This document shows, piece by piece, positions 1 through 7,110 of a stretch of 33,782 bases of DNA. Each line of letters begins with the position of its first letter. The first letter of the stretch is position 1. The translations under genes and the position numbers were made by a program. The notes beneath the pieces were generated by a model that worked only from the letters and a program-made list of their open reading frames with translations, searched no databases and had not been told where the DNA came from. The stretch is taken from assembly GCA_902794115.1 (NCBI GenBank), contig CADBGD010000008.1:1-33782 (forward strand), given 5' to 3'. This DNA is from Oscillospiraceae bacterium (GTDB lineage Bacteria; Bacillota; Clostridia; Saccharofermentanales; Saccharofermentanaceae).

Positions 1-730
1 GGAAAATGACTCCGCCAAAACCGTTCCCGAGAACAACCGGCATTTTTCCGGAAGGACAGGGTTTCGCATCGATCATCGTTGCCGCGATCCGGGCCGCTTC
101 CCTGGCGGAAGCATCCAGATCATATCTTTCAAAGAACTCATAGCCTTCGCCGGAACCGGGGCCGAAATACCCGTATTCCTTGTTATTTCCGGAACTGGCG
201 ATCGCCTGGATCATCAGACGGGTACGGCAGCGCGTATCCTGAACATACAGTCCGTCGGAATTGGCGATCCACACATCTTTTTCCACATCCGCAGTACTGG
301 CGGATGTCTGGGTGATCAGAGATGAATAATTAGACGCTGTCTCTGCCGCTTTTCTTAATTTCAGGATCTTCTCGGCCTTGGATACCGATGTCGGATGGAT
401 CTCACACTTCTGTGATGTGTAGTTGATCACCGGTTTCAGGTAGATCGTGCGTCCACCCGGTACTTCAGCAAGAGAAGCGGATGCTTCTTTAGCCATCCGG
501 ATCAGCTTCTCCTCATTCTGAAGATCATTGGAATATACATAGACACACTTGTCCCCTTCCAGGATCCGGATACCGATACCGGATATAAGATTGGAGGAAG
601 TTCCTTCTACCACACCGTTTAAAAGCGAAATGGAAGAGGATTTACTCCGCTCAATATACACCTCGGAAAAGTCACCGCCGTGACTTAGCGCAGCGGTGAG
701 GATCCTGCTTATGCTTACATCTGATAGCAT
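1..730 (-). CDS. tldD: TldD/PmbA-family metalloprotease, N-terminal part (cut by window edge)
   Basis: The reading frame runs open from an ATG at 730 to the left edge, giving 243 residues without a stop. The start MLSDVSISRILTAAL, the segment FSEVYIERSKSSSISLLNG and the later GYGYFGPGSGEGYE-like stretch (read as EYGYFGPGSGEGYEFF) match the N-terminal domain of TldD/PmbA proteins, a family linked to peptide maturation and proteolysis. The C-terminal zinc-binding half (HExxxH) lies outside the window, so activity cannot be judged. A GGGGG run about 10 bases upstream supports the start. It lies 42 bases after the acyl-CoA synthetase gene on the same strand with no visible terminator between them, so the two may be co-transcribed. 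The family call is firm; TldD versus PmbA subgroup is less so. Confidence 0.85.
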   Translation of the reverse strand, partial: MLSDVSISRILTAALSHGGDFSEVYIERSKSSSISLLNGVVEGTSSNLISGIGIRILEGDKCVYVYSNDLQNEEKLIRMAKEASASLAEVPGGRTIYLKPVINYTSQKCEIHPTSVSKAEKILKLRKAAETASNYSSLITQTSASTADVEKDVWIANSDGLYVQDTRCRTRLMIQAIASSGNNKEYGYFGPGSGEGYEFFERYDLDASAREAARIAATMIDAKPCPSGKMPVVLGNGFGGVIF

Positions 731-772
731 GAAAACTGCCCCCTGATCTAATCTGATTCTCTTTTATCCGTC

Positions 773-2476
773 TTAGGACTTATACTTTCTGCGGATCTTC
801 TTACTGGTGGTCTTATCAAATTCGGTGTCTCTAAGAACGACACGCTTGATATGCTTATAGTTCACCAGATTTTTGTTGACCTTCGCCACTTCATCTTCGA
901 TGAGTTTCTGAACCGCATCGTCATCCGGATTATTGCCCAGGACCTTTTTCACTTCTTCCATGTTCGGGAAGACAGTACAGGTCAGGATGATATCATCATT
1001 TTCTTCTTCGCCGGAAACCAGACATTCTTCCACCAGATCCGACATGCAAAGCTGGGTCTCGATCTCTTCCGGGAATACGTTCTTACCGTTCTTTGCGATA
1101 ATCACGTTCTTCTTTCTGCCGGTAATGATACAGAATCCGTCTTTATCGATATAACCCAGGTCACCGGTGTGGTAATAACCCTTTTCATCCAGTGCTTCCT
1201 TGGTCGCGGCTTCATTCTTATAGTAACCCATCATGACGTTATCGCCCTTGGCAATAAACTCACCAATGCCGTTTTCATCTTTATCAATGACCTGCACATC
1301 CACATCCGGAAGCGGAAGACCGGCAGCCCGGTTATTGAAGTCACAGTCACGGTTCAAAGCCAGGATCGGCGCACATTCAGTCAGACCATATCCCTGAACG
1401 CAGCCGAAACCCATATCCTGCATATCCTGCATGATCTGCGGATCGATCGGCGCACCGCCGGAAATGATCATACGGAGGTTGCCGCCAAAGGTCTCATGGA
1501 CCTGCTTAAAGATCTTTCTTCTCTTATCGATACCGAAGAACAGAAGGAAACGGCAGAGTTTTCTACCGAATTCGAATTTTCTGGCCATCTTCTTCGTAGC
1601 CTTTGCCTTAGCCATAATGCTCTTATGGAATTTTTCCAGCATCAGCGGCACGACCAGAATAATGGATACGTGGGACTCCTGCATATTCGGAACGATATAA
1701 CGAAGTCCTTCACAAATGGCGATATGTGAACCACGATAAACCTGGCAGAGGAATCCGCAGGTACACTCGTAGGTGTGATGCAAAGGAAGGACAGAAAGGA
1801 ACATATCATTCTGATCGATATACAGCATGGAGCACATGCCTTCCAGGTTCTTGCAGACGTTTTTCTGGCAAAGCATAACCGCCTTACTCTGATCTGTGGT
1901 ACCACTGGTAAAAAGAAGGATCGTCATGGCTTCTCTATCGATCGGCGCATCCAGGAAAAGGCGGTCTCCCTCATCCAGTTTCTTCTGACCGTCATTAAGT
2001 ACGTCGTAGAAATAGTGTGTATTCTCTTTCTCCGTCTTATCCATGCAGATAAAGGTCTTTACGGTCGGGATCTGATCCCGGATCTCATCGACGACCTTCT
2101 GTTTGGAAGACGAATAGATCAGGCAGGTAACCTCGGCACGGTTCAGGCAGCTGGCCACTTCTTCCGGAGGAAGCTCCTTATCCAGAGGCACTACGATTCC
2201 GGTTCCATTCGTGGTGGCCAGATAGGAGACATACCACTCATATCTGGTCTCCGCCAGGATCGCAATACGGGAACCCAGTCCGCAAAGATGGGAAAGGCCT
2301 GTTCCCATGGCCTGGACAGCTTTGTTATACTCGTTGAACGTGTAATACTCGTATTGTCCACCCTTGACTTTCTTATAGTAAAAAAGAGGAAGATCTCCGT
2401 ACAGCTCAACACTCTGCTTGAGCATGTCACGAAGATCTTCGATATGCCGTACTTCATATAAGGGAATGTTCTTCAT
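773..2476 (-). CDS. AMP-forming long-chain acyl-CoA synthetase (AMP-binding enzyme)
   Basis: This 567-residue protein belongs to the ANL superfamily, which activates a carboxylate with ATP and passes it to CoA. Visible motifs are the phosphate loop TSGTTDQSK (residues 190-198), YGLTE (363-367), TGDL near 437 with the following GYIDKDGF, the hinge region ITGRKKNVIIAKNGKNVFP (451-469), and a Lys-rich end containing TTSKKI where the catalytic Lys of the C-terminal domain is expected. Most relatives have TSGTTGxPKG in the loop; here Gly is Asp and Pro is Ser. Length fits bacterial long-chain acyl-CoA ligases. The substrate cannot be read from sequence. An ATG with GAGG about 10 bases upstream is the start, and a good promoter lies at 2534-2562, so this gene begins a transcription unit that may include the tldD-like gene. 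Confidence 0.85.
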   Translation of the reverse strand: MKNIPLYEVRHIEDLRDMLKQSVELYGDLPLFYYKKVKGGQYEYYTFNEYNKAVQAMGTGLSHLCGLGSRIAILAETRYEWYVSYLATTNGTGIVVPLDKELPPEEVASCLNRAEVTCLIYSSSKQKVVDEIRDQIPTVKTFICMDKTEKENTHYFYDVLNDGQKKLDEGDRLFLDAPIDREAMTILLFTSGTTDQSKAVMLCQKNVCKNLEGMCSMLYIDQNDMFLSVLPLHHTYECTCGFLCQVYRGSHIAICEGLRYIVPNMQESHVSIILVVPLMLEKFHKSIMAKAKATKKMARKFEFGRKLCRFLLFFGIDKRRKIFKQVHETFGGNLRMIISGGAPIDPQIMQDMQDMGFGCVQGYGLTECAPILALNRDCDFNNRAAGLPLPDVDVQVIDKDENGIGEFIAKGDNVMMGYYKNEAATKEALDEKGYYHTGDLGYIDKDGFCIITGRKKNVIIAKNGKNVFPEEIETQLCMSDLVEECLVSGEEENDDIILTCTVFPNMEEVKKVLGNNPDDDAVQKLIEDEVAKVNKNLVNYKHIKRVVLRDTEFDKTTSKKIRRKYKS

Positions 2477-2533
2477 AGTTAGCGATCCTCGATTTCAGAA
2501 TTACCGTCAAATCTATTGAAATTCAACTATTTC

Positions 2534-2562
2534 AGTATATCGAATTGTGCTTTTTTATTCAA
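2534..2562 (-). promoter_or_regulatory. Predicted sigma-A-type promoter of the acyl-CoA synthetase gene
   Basis: On the minus strand, TTGAAT (2557-2562) and TATACT (2534-2539) are separated by exactly 17 bases, about 60 bases before the ATG at 2476. The sequence pattern is seen; function is inferred. Confidence 0.6.
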
Positions 2563-2622
2563 CCGCCTGAAAAAGGATTCACTTATAAAGGAAAATAATC
2601 GTCCGGCCCCTGTTTGATGTGC

Positions 2623-3828
2623 TTATCCGTTCTTATGAAGATTCTTGCCGGTGCCGTCACAGGCTTCACAAACAAGTGTTCCATGACATCCCTGGCACTC
2701 TTCTTTTCCGCTTCCCTTACATTCATCACAGGGAATAATTCCGGAACCGCTGCAGAAGTTACATGTCCTTCTGCCTACGCCGCCGCACTCTTTACATTTC
2801 CCGTTTCCGTCACAGACATCACAGGTCTTATCTTCAAATGTACCTGTACCCGAACAACGGTAACATAATCCATCTCCGCCGCAGGGACAAGGATTCGGAT
2901 CATATCCGTCATTACAGTTATGACAGTCGACTTCTCCGGACCCATGACAGCGTCCGCATTCCGTGTATCCGGTACGATTACATCTGACACATACACCACT
3001 GCCCTGACATACCGGACAGCCTTCCTCTTTTCCGCCGCCACCGTTTCCGCCATGATCATCATGATCATCCTTTTCCGGAGGCGGATTCGGATCATTTTGT
3101 CCCGGCTGATCCGGGTTGGCATTCGGATCCGGCGGATTCGGGTCGCCCGGCTGGTTGGGATCACCCGGCTGATTCGGGTCACCCGGCTGGTTCGGATCCG
3201 GTGGATTGGGATCTCCCGGCTGGTTTGGATCACCCGGCTCGCCCGGACCGGGCTGATCCTGGGCATACTGGACATCATCGGCGATTTTTGTCGCAGGGGT
3301 AATTTCGATATTCCGTTCCTGACCGACAGCGACCACGACACTTTCCAGATTCTTCATCTGCTCACCGGCATCCGACTCACTTCTGAAACTCTCCATCATG
3401 GTGATATTTACGGTACCGCCGTCTTTCAGGAAGCCGTCATTTACACTGGCGTTGACGATATCCGTCAGTGCATCATTCACATTTCTTCCGTCCAGCGCAA
3501 CCTGTGGCATCAGGCTCTTCGCGTCTTCGTTCAACGCTTCCCCTTTGATCACTTCGCCGAATTCATTTACATACAGTAAAAACGAAGGATTGATCTGAAT
3601 CAGGATCGCATCCAGATAGGCTTCCGGAGCCTGTTTCAGCACTTCTTCCTTCTCAGGAAGCGGCGGCGCTGTCGTTGGCAGGACAGTCATTTCCGAACTT
3701 TCGGTTACTGAAGAAGCCAAAGTTTCAGATGTCTCTGACTTTGAATTGTTTCCACATGCACATAGACTCAAAGCCATAACGATGGATATACATACTGCAA
3801 ATATACGTTTGGGAAAATAACGATCCAT
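2623..3828 (-). CDS. Lipoprotein with RsgI-like ectodomain, Pro-rich repeat and multiple DnaJ-type CxxCxGxG zinc modules
   Basis: 401 residues. A signal peptide (residues 1-24) ends in a lipobox LCA-C, making Cys25 the likely lipidated residue. A Ser/Thr linker follows. Residues about 72-145 (LIQINPSFLLYVNEFGEV, then GEALNEDAKSL and a GFLKDGGTVNI strand) resemble the middle ectodomain of RsgI-type anti-sigma factors, including the Asn-Pro pair (80-81) where that family can self-cleave. Residues about 191-251 are a tandem PNQPGD/PNPPD repeat. Residues 271-394 carry eleven CxxC pairs, most in the form CxxCxGxG as in the DnaJ cysteine-rich domain. No cytoplasmic sigma-binding domain is present. 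Family knowledge suggests zinc binding; the role outside the cell is unknown. It appears to be a single-gene unit, with its own extended -10 element and a GGGAGG ribosome site, just downstream of the pyr operon terminator. Confidence 0.8.
   Translation of the reverse strand: MDRYFPKRIFAVCISIVMALSLCACGNNSKSETSETLASSVTESSEMTVLPTTAPPLPEKEEVLKQAPEAYLDAILIQINPSFLLYVNEFGEVIKGEALNEDAKSLMPQVALDGRNVNDALTDIVNASVNDGFLKDGGTVNITMMESFRSESDAGEQMKNLESVVVAVGQERNIEITPATKIADDVQYAQDQPGPGEPGDPNQPGDPNPPDPNQPGDPNQPGDPNQPGDPNPPDPNANPDQPGQNDPNPPPEKDDHDDHGGNGGGGKEEGCPVCQGSGVCVRCNRTGYTECGRCHGSGEVDCHNCNDGYDPNPCPCGGDGLCYRCSGTGTFEDKTCDVCDGNGKCKECGGVGRRTCNFCSGSGIIPCDECKGSGKEECQGCHGTLVCEACDGTGKNLHKNG
3076..3258 (-). repeat. 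In-frame tandem repeat encoding PNQPGD / PNPPD units
   Basis: Near-identical 15- to 18-base units run through this stretch, inside the lipoprotein gene, and encode a Pro/Asp/Asn/Gly-rich spacer between the RsgI-like and zinc-module parts. Copies are imperfect (PNQPGD, PNPPD, PNANPDQPGQND). Such a repeat is a likely site of length variation between strains; that is inference. Confidence 0.8.
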
Positions 3829-3876
3829 AAATCCGCCTCCCTTCCATGCACGAAAAAAGATTGATATTCTGTTTTC

Positions 3877-3885
3877 ATTCTAGCA
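3877..3885 (-). promoter_or_regulatory. Extended -10 element before the lipoprotein gene
   Basis: Minus strand TGCTAGAAT, an extended -10 form (TGnTAGAAT), lies about 50 bases before the ATG at 3828. No good -35 hexamer sits at the usual distance, as is common for extended -10 promoters. Confidence 0.4.
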
Positions 3886-3929
3886 TTGAGAATTCAGGGA
3901 AGAATTCAATGGATGATGAGACTTCTGTT

Positions 3930-3958
3930 AAAAAAGTATAAACTTTCCTGAAGTTTAT
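3930..3958 (-). terminator. Intrinsic terminator of the pyr operon, overlapping a stop codon
   Basis: On the minus strand an 8-bp perfect stem ATAAACTT/AAGTTTAT with a 5-base loop is followed after two bases by TTTTTT. The left arm contains the TAA stop (3955-3957) of the metallopeptidase gene, so translation ends inside the hairpin. Confidence 0.75.
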
Positions 3959-4518
3959 TTCTTCGGGATCTGATAGATCCGCAATTTCTTTCTGCACTCC
4001 TTGTAATCGGGACAGTACTTCGAGACCTGCGCCCAGAACGCGGCGGAATGATTCATGTGATACAAATGGGATAATTCATGGATCAGAACATAATCAAAAA
4101 GTTCCGGCTCCACATCCAGAAGATAGACACTTAAAGAGATATTCCCGTTACTGGAGCAAGAACCCCATCGGGAGGTCATATTCCGCACGAAGATCCTTGA
4201 CGGCTTTTTTCCGTCGTATACGGCTAGAAATGCACTGGCGCGGGCTTTTATGATCCTTGCCTTCCGTTTCTGCTCCAGGGGATCGATCGGAGTAAGCGGG
4301 ATCTTTTCCGACAGCTTTTGCCGGTGCTTTTCGATCCACTCCGTGTTTCCTTCCACAAAGCGCTCAATATCACGAAGAGACAGGGAAAGCGGCGCATAGG
4401 CCAGCACCTTCCCTGTCTCGTCTAATGTGATCTTCAGGCGTCTTCGTTTTCCGTAGGTAATGGTTACCGGAATACGGAGATTCGATGTGATATATTCACG
4501 GACACGTGCTTTTTGCAT
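3955..4518 (-). CDS. YgjP-type (M48-like, DUF45) zinc metallopeptidase
   Basis: 187 residues. The motif HELSH (147-151), with His157 and the following SAAFW, and the upstream RWGSCSSNGNISL (about 117-129) are the signature of YgjP/DUF45 proteins, predicted gluzincin-like zinc metallopeptidases related to the SprT and WSS1 groups. No signal peptide or membrane segment is seen, so it should be cytoplasmic. Substrates are not established for the family in Clostridia. The ATG lies 12 bases after the pyrE stop, without a strong ribosome site, which suggests translation coupled to pyrE. It is the last gene of the pyr unit, and its stop codon lies in the terminator stem. A direct role in pyrimidine synthesis is not implied by the fold. 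Confidence 0.85.
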   Translation of the reverse strand: MQKARVREYITSNLRIPVTITYGKRRRLKITLDETGKVLAYAPLSLSLRDIERFVEGNTEWIEKHRQKLSEKIPLTPIDPLEQKRKARIIKARASAFLAVYDGKKPSRIFVRNMTSRWGSCSSNGNISLSVYLLDVEPELFDYVLIHELSHLYHMNHSAAFWAQVSKYCPDYKECRKKLRIYQIPKK

Positions 4519-4530
4519 AGATGAATATGC

Positions 4531-5388
4531 TCAGTTTCTTCCCGGTACATAACCGCGGGAGATCGCCATTTCCGCACGCTGCTTCGGCTTTCCGCCAAGA
4601 GCGATCTGGGAATCGATAAAGTCCGGATGGGCTTCCAGGAAAGCCTTCATATAGCCGATGGGGCTTTCCATGAAATGTGCCACCATATCTCTCTGTGCAG
4701 ATGTGAGAATACCCTTCTCTACCGCTTCATCAAAGAGAGGCAGTTCGATCTTGGCGAAGGTGTACATATTAACGCCTTCCTTGGCAAGGTTCTCACGTCC
4801 ACCCTGCAGACGGTCGATAACCGCAATCGTATCGTTGATGGCCGCACCTACGCCGCGGATCGACGGGATCCATGCGTTGGTATAGCTGGATGCTTCAGTG
4901 ATCAGGTCCGCAATGTGCAGCGATGTCTTACCGGAGAGAACGTCTCCTTCGACCTTGACTGCTTTTCCGGAAACTTCTTCCGAGAACCAGGTCTCACCAT
5001 CTTTGAAAATGCTCAAATGCGGCTTTCCAAGGAGATATGCCGGCATCAGGGAGAAGAAAAAGTCACGGCGCTCACCACCGGAGATGAAGTCAAAGGACAG
5101 TTCCTTGGCTTTTTCCACGATCAGGTCAATGACCATCTTATACGACTCGGAAGTCTCATACTGTGTCTTCACAAAATCCAGGATCGACTGAAGGAACAGT
5201 TCACGGTTACCGGCAGCCGCCTTTTCGATCTTTTCAAGAAGCTCATTGGCTTTCTCTTCAGACTCGATCAGAAAATGGGTATTAACATAGAAAGGGCCGA
5301 GAGTACCGGAAGCGTACCAGAACGGCTTCTCCGGATCACTGACACGAAGTGCATGGGTGGCAAATAAATAATCCGCAATGGTTTTCAT
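4531..5388 (-). CDS. pyrE: Divergent long-form orotate phosphoribosyltransferase
   Basis: 285 residues from the ATG at 5388, against roughly 190-220 for usual PyrE. The core shows GGERRDFFFSLMPAYLLGKPH (about residues 118-138; the active-site loop Lys is probably in KPH or just after, at SIFKDGE) and IADLITEASSYTNAW, a variant of the PRPP-binding motif in which the usual VDDV-T-GT pattern is altered. Its position right after pyrD, in an operon otherwise lacking this step, supports conversion of orotate plus PRPP to OMP. I chose ATG 5388 because GGAGG lies 11 bases upstream; the longer frame would need a TTG at 5406, and that region overlaps the ribosome site. The extra N-terminal helix-rich segment and the C-terminal tail (about residues 215-285) have no function I recognise. 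Confidence 0.8.
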   Translation of the reverse strand: MKTIADYLFATHALRVSDPEKPFWYASGTLGPFYVNTHFLIESEEKANELLEKIEKAAAGNRELFLQSILDFVKTQYETSESYKMVIDLIVEKAKELSFDFISGGERRDFFFSLMPAYLLGKPHLSIFKDGETWFSEEVSGKAVKVEGDVLSGKTSLHIADLITEASSYTNAWIPSIRGVGAAINDTIAVIDRLQGGRENLAKEGVNMYTFAKIELPLFDEAVEKGILTSAQRDMVAHFMESPIGYMKAFLEAHPDFIDSQIALGGKPKQRAEMAISRGYVPGRN

Positions 5389-5396
5389 ATAGACAA

Positions 5397-6314
5397 TTAC
5401 CTCCAAAGTTCTAATGTTCCGGTCAAAGAGGACAGCTCTTCGATACCGTTATCCTGACAATATTTTTCCAGATCTTCAACGATCTCCACAGGTCTTGTCG
5501 GGTGGACCAGTGAGATCGTGCCAAGCTCGACAGCAGAAGCGCCGGCGATCATAAACTCCAGAACATCTTCATACGTACTTGCCCCGCCGCATCCTACAAC
5601 CGGGATCTTTACGGCAGAATAGATATCATGAACCATACGAAGCGCAACCGGCTTTACGCAGGGACCGGACAATCCGCCGGTATTATTATGCAAAAGCGGT
5701 CTTCTTGTACGGATATCAATGGCCATACCGAGCATGGTGTTGATCGCGACGACAGCGTCCGCACCGCCGGCTTCGGCACCCTTTGCCGTCTCCGCAATGG
5801 AAGTGACATTCGGGGTAAGCTTGATCCAAAGCGGAAGTGTGGTTCTCTTTCGAAGGTCACTGACGAGAGCCTCGATCGCCTTCGGAGAAGAACCGATGAC
5901 CATGCAGCCTTCTTTTACGTTCGGGCAGGAAAAATTCAGTTCCAGTGCATCGATCTTTTCTTTATACGGATCGAGTTTTTCCACCATGGCAATGTAGTCT
6001 TCGTTCGAATGGCCGGCCACATTGACCACTACTCCGGCACCGGAATCTACCATATAATCCAGTTCCGTCTCTAAAAACGCATCCACGCCGGGATTTTGAA
6101 GTCCGACGCAGTTGAGCATACCGGAGGGCGTCTCGGCCACACGCACACCCTGATTTCCGTCACGGGGAAGAAGTGTTAAGCCTTTTGAAGACAGTGCGCC
6201 CAACTTGGAAAGATCCATATATTCAGCAAGTTCTCTTCCGAAGCCGCATGTGCCGGAAGCCAGAATGACCGGGTTTTTCAAGGCAACCTCGCCTACTTTT
6301 ACAGAAATACTCAC
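5397..6314 (-). CDS. pyrD: Dihydroorotate dehydrogenase, catalytic subunit (type 1B)
   Basis: 305 residues. This FMN flavoprotein oxidises dihydroorotate to orotate and works with PyrK to use NAD. Visible landmarks are NPVILASGTCGFG near the N-terminus, the FMN/substrate segment NVAGHSNEDY and LNFSCPNVKEG (the class 1B active-site region uses a Cys base), WIKLTPNV, AINTMLGMAID, GGLSGPCVKPVALR and VGCGGA. The start is GTG at 6314 within a 4-base overlap with the pyrK stop (GTGA), preceded by an ideal AGGAGGTGAT. Directly adjacent pyrK confirms the 1B class. Next gene pyrE follows after an 8-base gap. Confidence 0.95.
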   Translation of the reverse strand: MSISVKVGEVALKNPVILASGTCGFGRELAEYMDLSKLGALSSKGLTLLPRDGNQGVRVAETPSGMLNCVGLQNPGVDAFLETELDYMVDSGAGVVVNVAGHSNEDYIAMVEKLDPYKEKIDALELNFSCPNVKEGCMVIGSSPKAIEALVSDLRKRTTLPLWIKLTPNVTSIAETAKGAEAGGADAVVAINTMLGMAIDIRTRRPLLHNNTGGLSGPCVKPVALRMVHDIYSAVKIPVVGCGGASTYEDVLEFMIAGASAVELGTISLVHPTRPVEIVEDLEKYCQDNGIEELSSLTGTLELWR

Positions 6315-7093
6315 CAGATCACCTCCTCGGCTTTAAATACCGGACCGTCTTTGCAGCAGCGCTTATGGACGAACTCTTTGCCCTCCTGCTCCGCCTTGAT
6401 CTTACAGACGCAGACCAGACAGGCGCCGATTCCGCAGGCCATTCTCTGTTCCAGCGAAACATAGCAGGAAAGTCCTTTTGCCTGCGCCCACTCAGATACT
6501 TTGCGCATCATAATGCCGGGGCCGACGACCATGACTGTGGTATCTGAAAGGGCAGATTCATCCATAGTCTCCAGATACGCCATAACATTTCCCTTGGTTC
6601 CTAAGTCTCCGGCATCCGTGGTGCATTGAAAATCACTGCAGGTGCAGGAGAACCGGTCATAGAGGAAGGCATCACTTTTACTTCTGTAGCCGTTTACGAC
6701 TTTACAGGGAATGCCCTGATCTTTCGCATATTGTGCGGCAAAGAAGATCGGAAAAATACCGGTTCCGCCGCCGATCAGAAGCAGGTTCTTCACGTCAGAA
6801 AAATCGAAACCGTTTCCCAGGGGACCTAAGACTGTAAACGTATCCCCTTCCTCTGCTTTCAGGATCATGTCTGTGCCCTTACCGACCTTTCGTACGCCGA
6901 TCGAAAAGGTTCCCTTTTCTTGATCTGTGCACATGATGCCGAAAGGACGCTTCAGGAAATGATCACAGGACAGATTGATGAACTGTCCGGGCCGGCCGGT
7001 ACCGGCGATTTCCGGGCAGGAAAAGGTCAGGACCGCGCAAGCGGGACCCAACACCTCTTTATTCACTAATGTAATGGAATACTCGTTTTTCAT
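6311..7093 (-). CDS. pyrK: Dihydroorotate dehydrogenase electron-transfer subunit
   Basis: 260 residues from the ATG at 7093. It is the FAD/[2Fe-2S] subunit that moves electrons from PyrD to NAD. It shows the FAD-binding RPFGIM, the nucleotide-binding GGGTGIFPIFFA, and a C-terminal cysteine cluster CGIGACLVCVCK followed by HKRCCKDGPVF for the iron-sulfur cluster. A longer frame exists from a TTG at 7114 that would overlap the pyrF stop, but the ATG has AGGA about 9 bases upstream and gives the usual N-terminus. The stop overlaps the pyrD GTG by four bases, pointing to translational coupling and equal amounts of the two subunits. Confidence 0.94.
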   Translation of the reverse strand: MKNEYSITLVNKEVLGPACAVLTFSCPEIAGTGRPGQFINLSCDHFLKRPFGIMCTDQEKGTFSIGVRKVGKGTDMILKAEEGDTFTVLGPLGNGFDFSDVKNLLLIGGGTGIFPIFFAAQYAKDQGIPCKVVNGYRSKSDAFLYDRFSCTCSDFQCTTDAGDLGTKGNVMAYLETMDESALSDTTVMVVGPGIMMRKVSEWAQAKGLSCYVSLEQRMACGIGACLVCVCKIKAEQEGKEFVHKRCCKDGPVFKAEEVIW

Positions 7094-7110
7094 GTTCCGG
7101 AATCCTTTTC

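Noticed and set aside
851..1729. 292-residue plus-strand frame
   Set aside because: Antisense shadow of the acyl-CoA synthetase gene, which has clear motifs in its own frame; no ribosome site or family resemblance.
3076..3258. Short regularly spaced repeats considered as a CRISPR array
   Set aside because: Units are contiguous, in frame and encode a Pro-rich spacer; there are no unique spacers between repeats.
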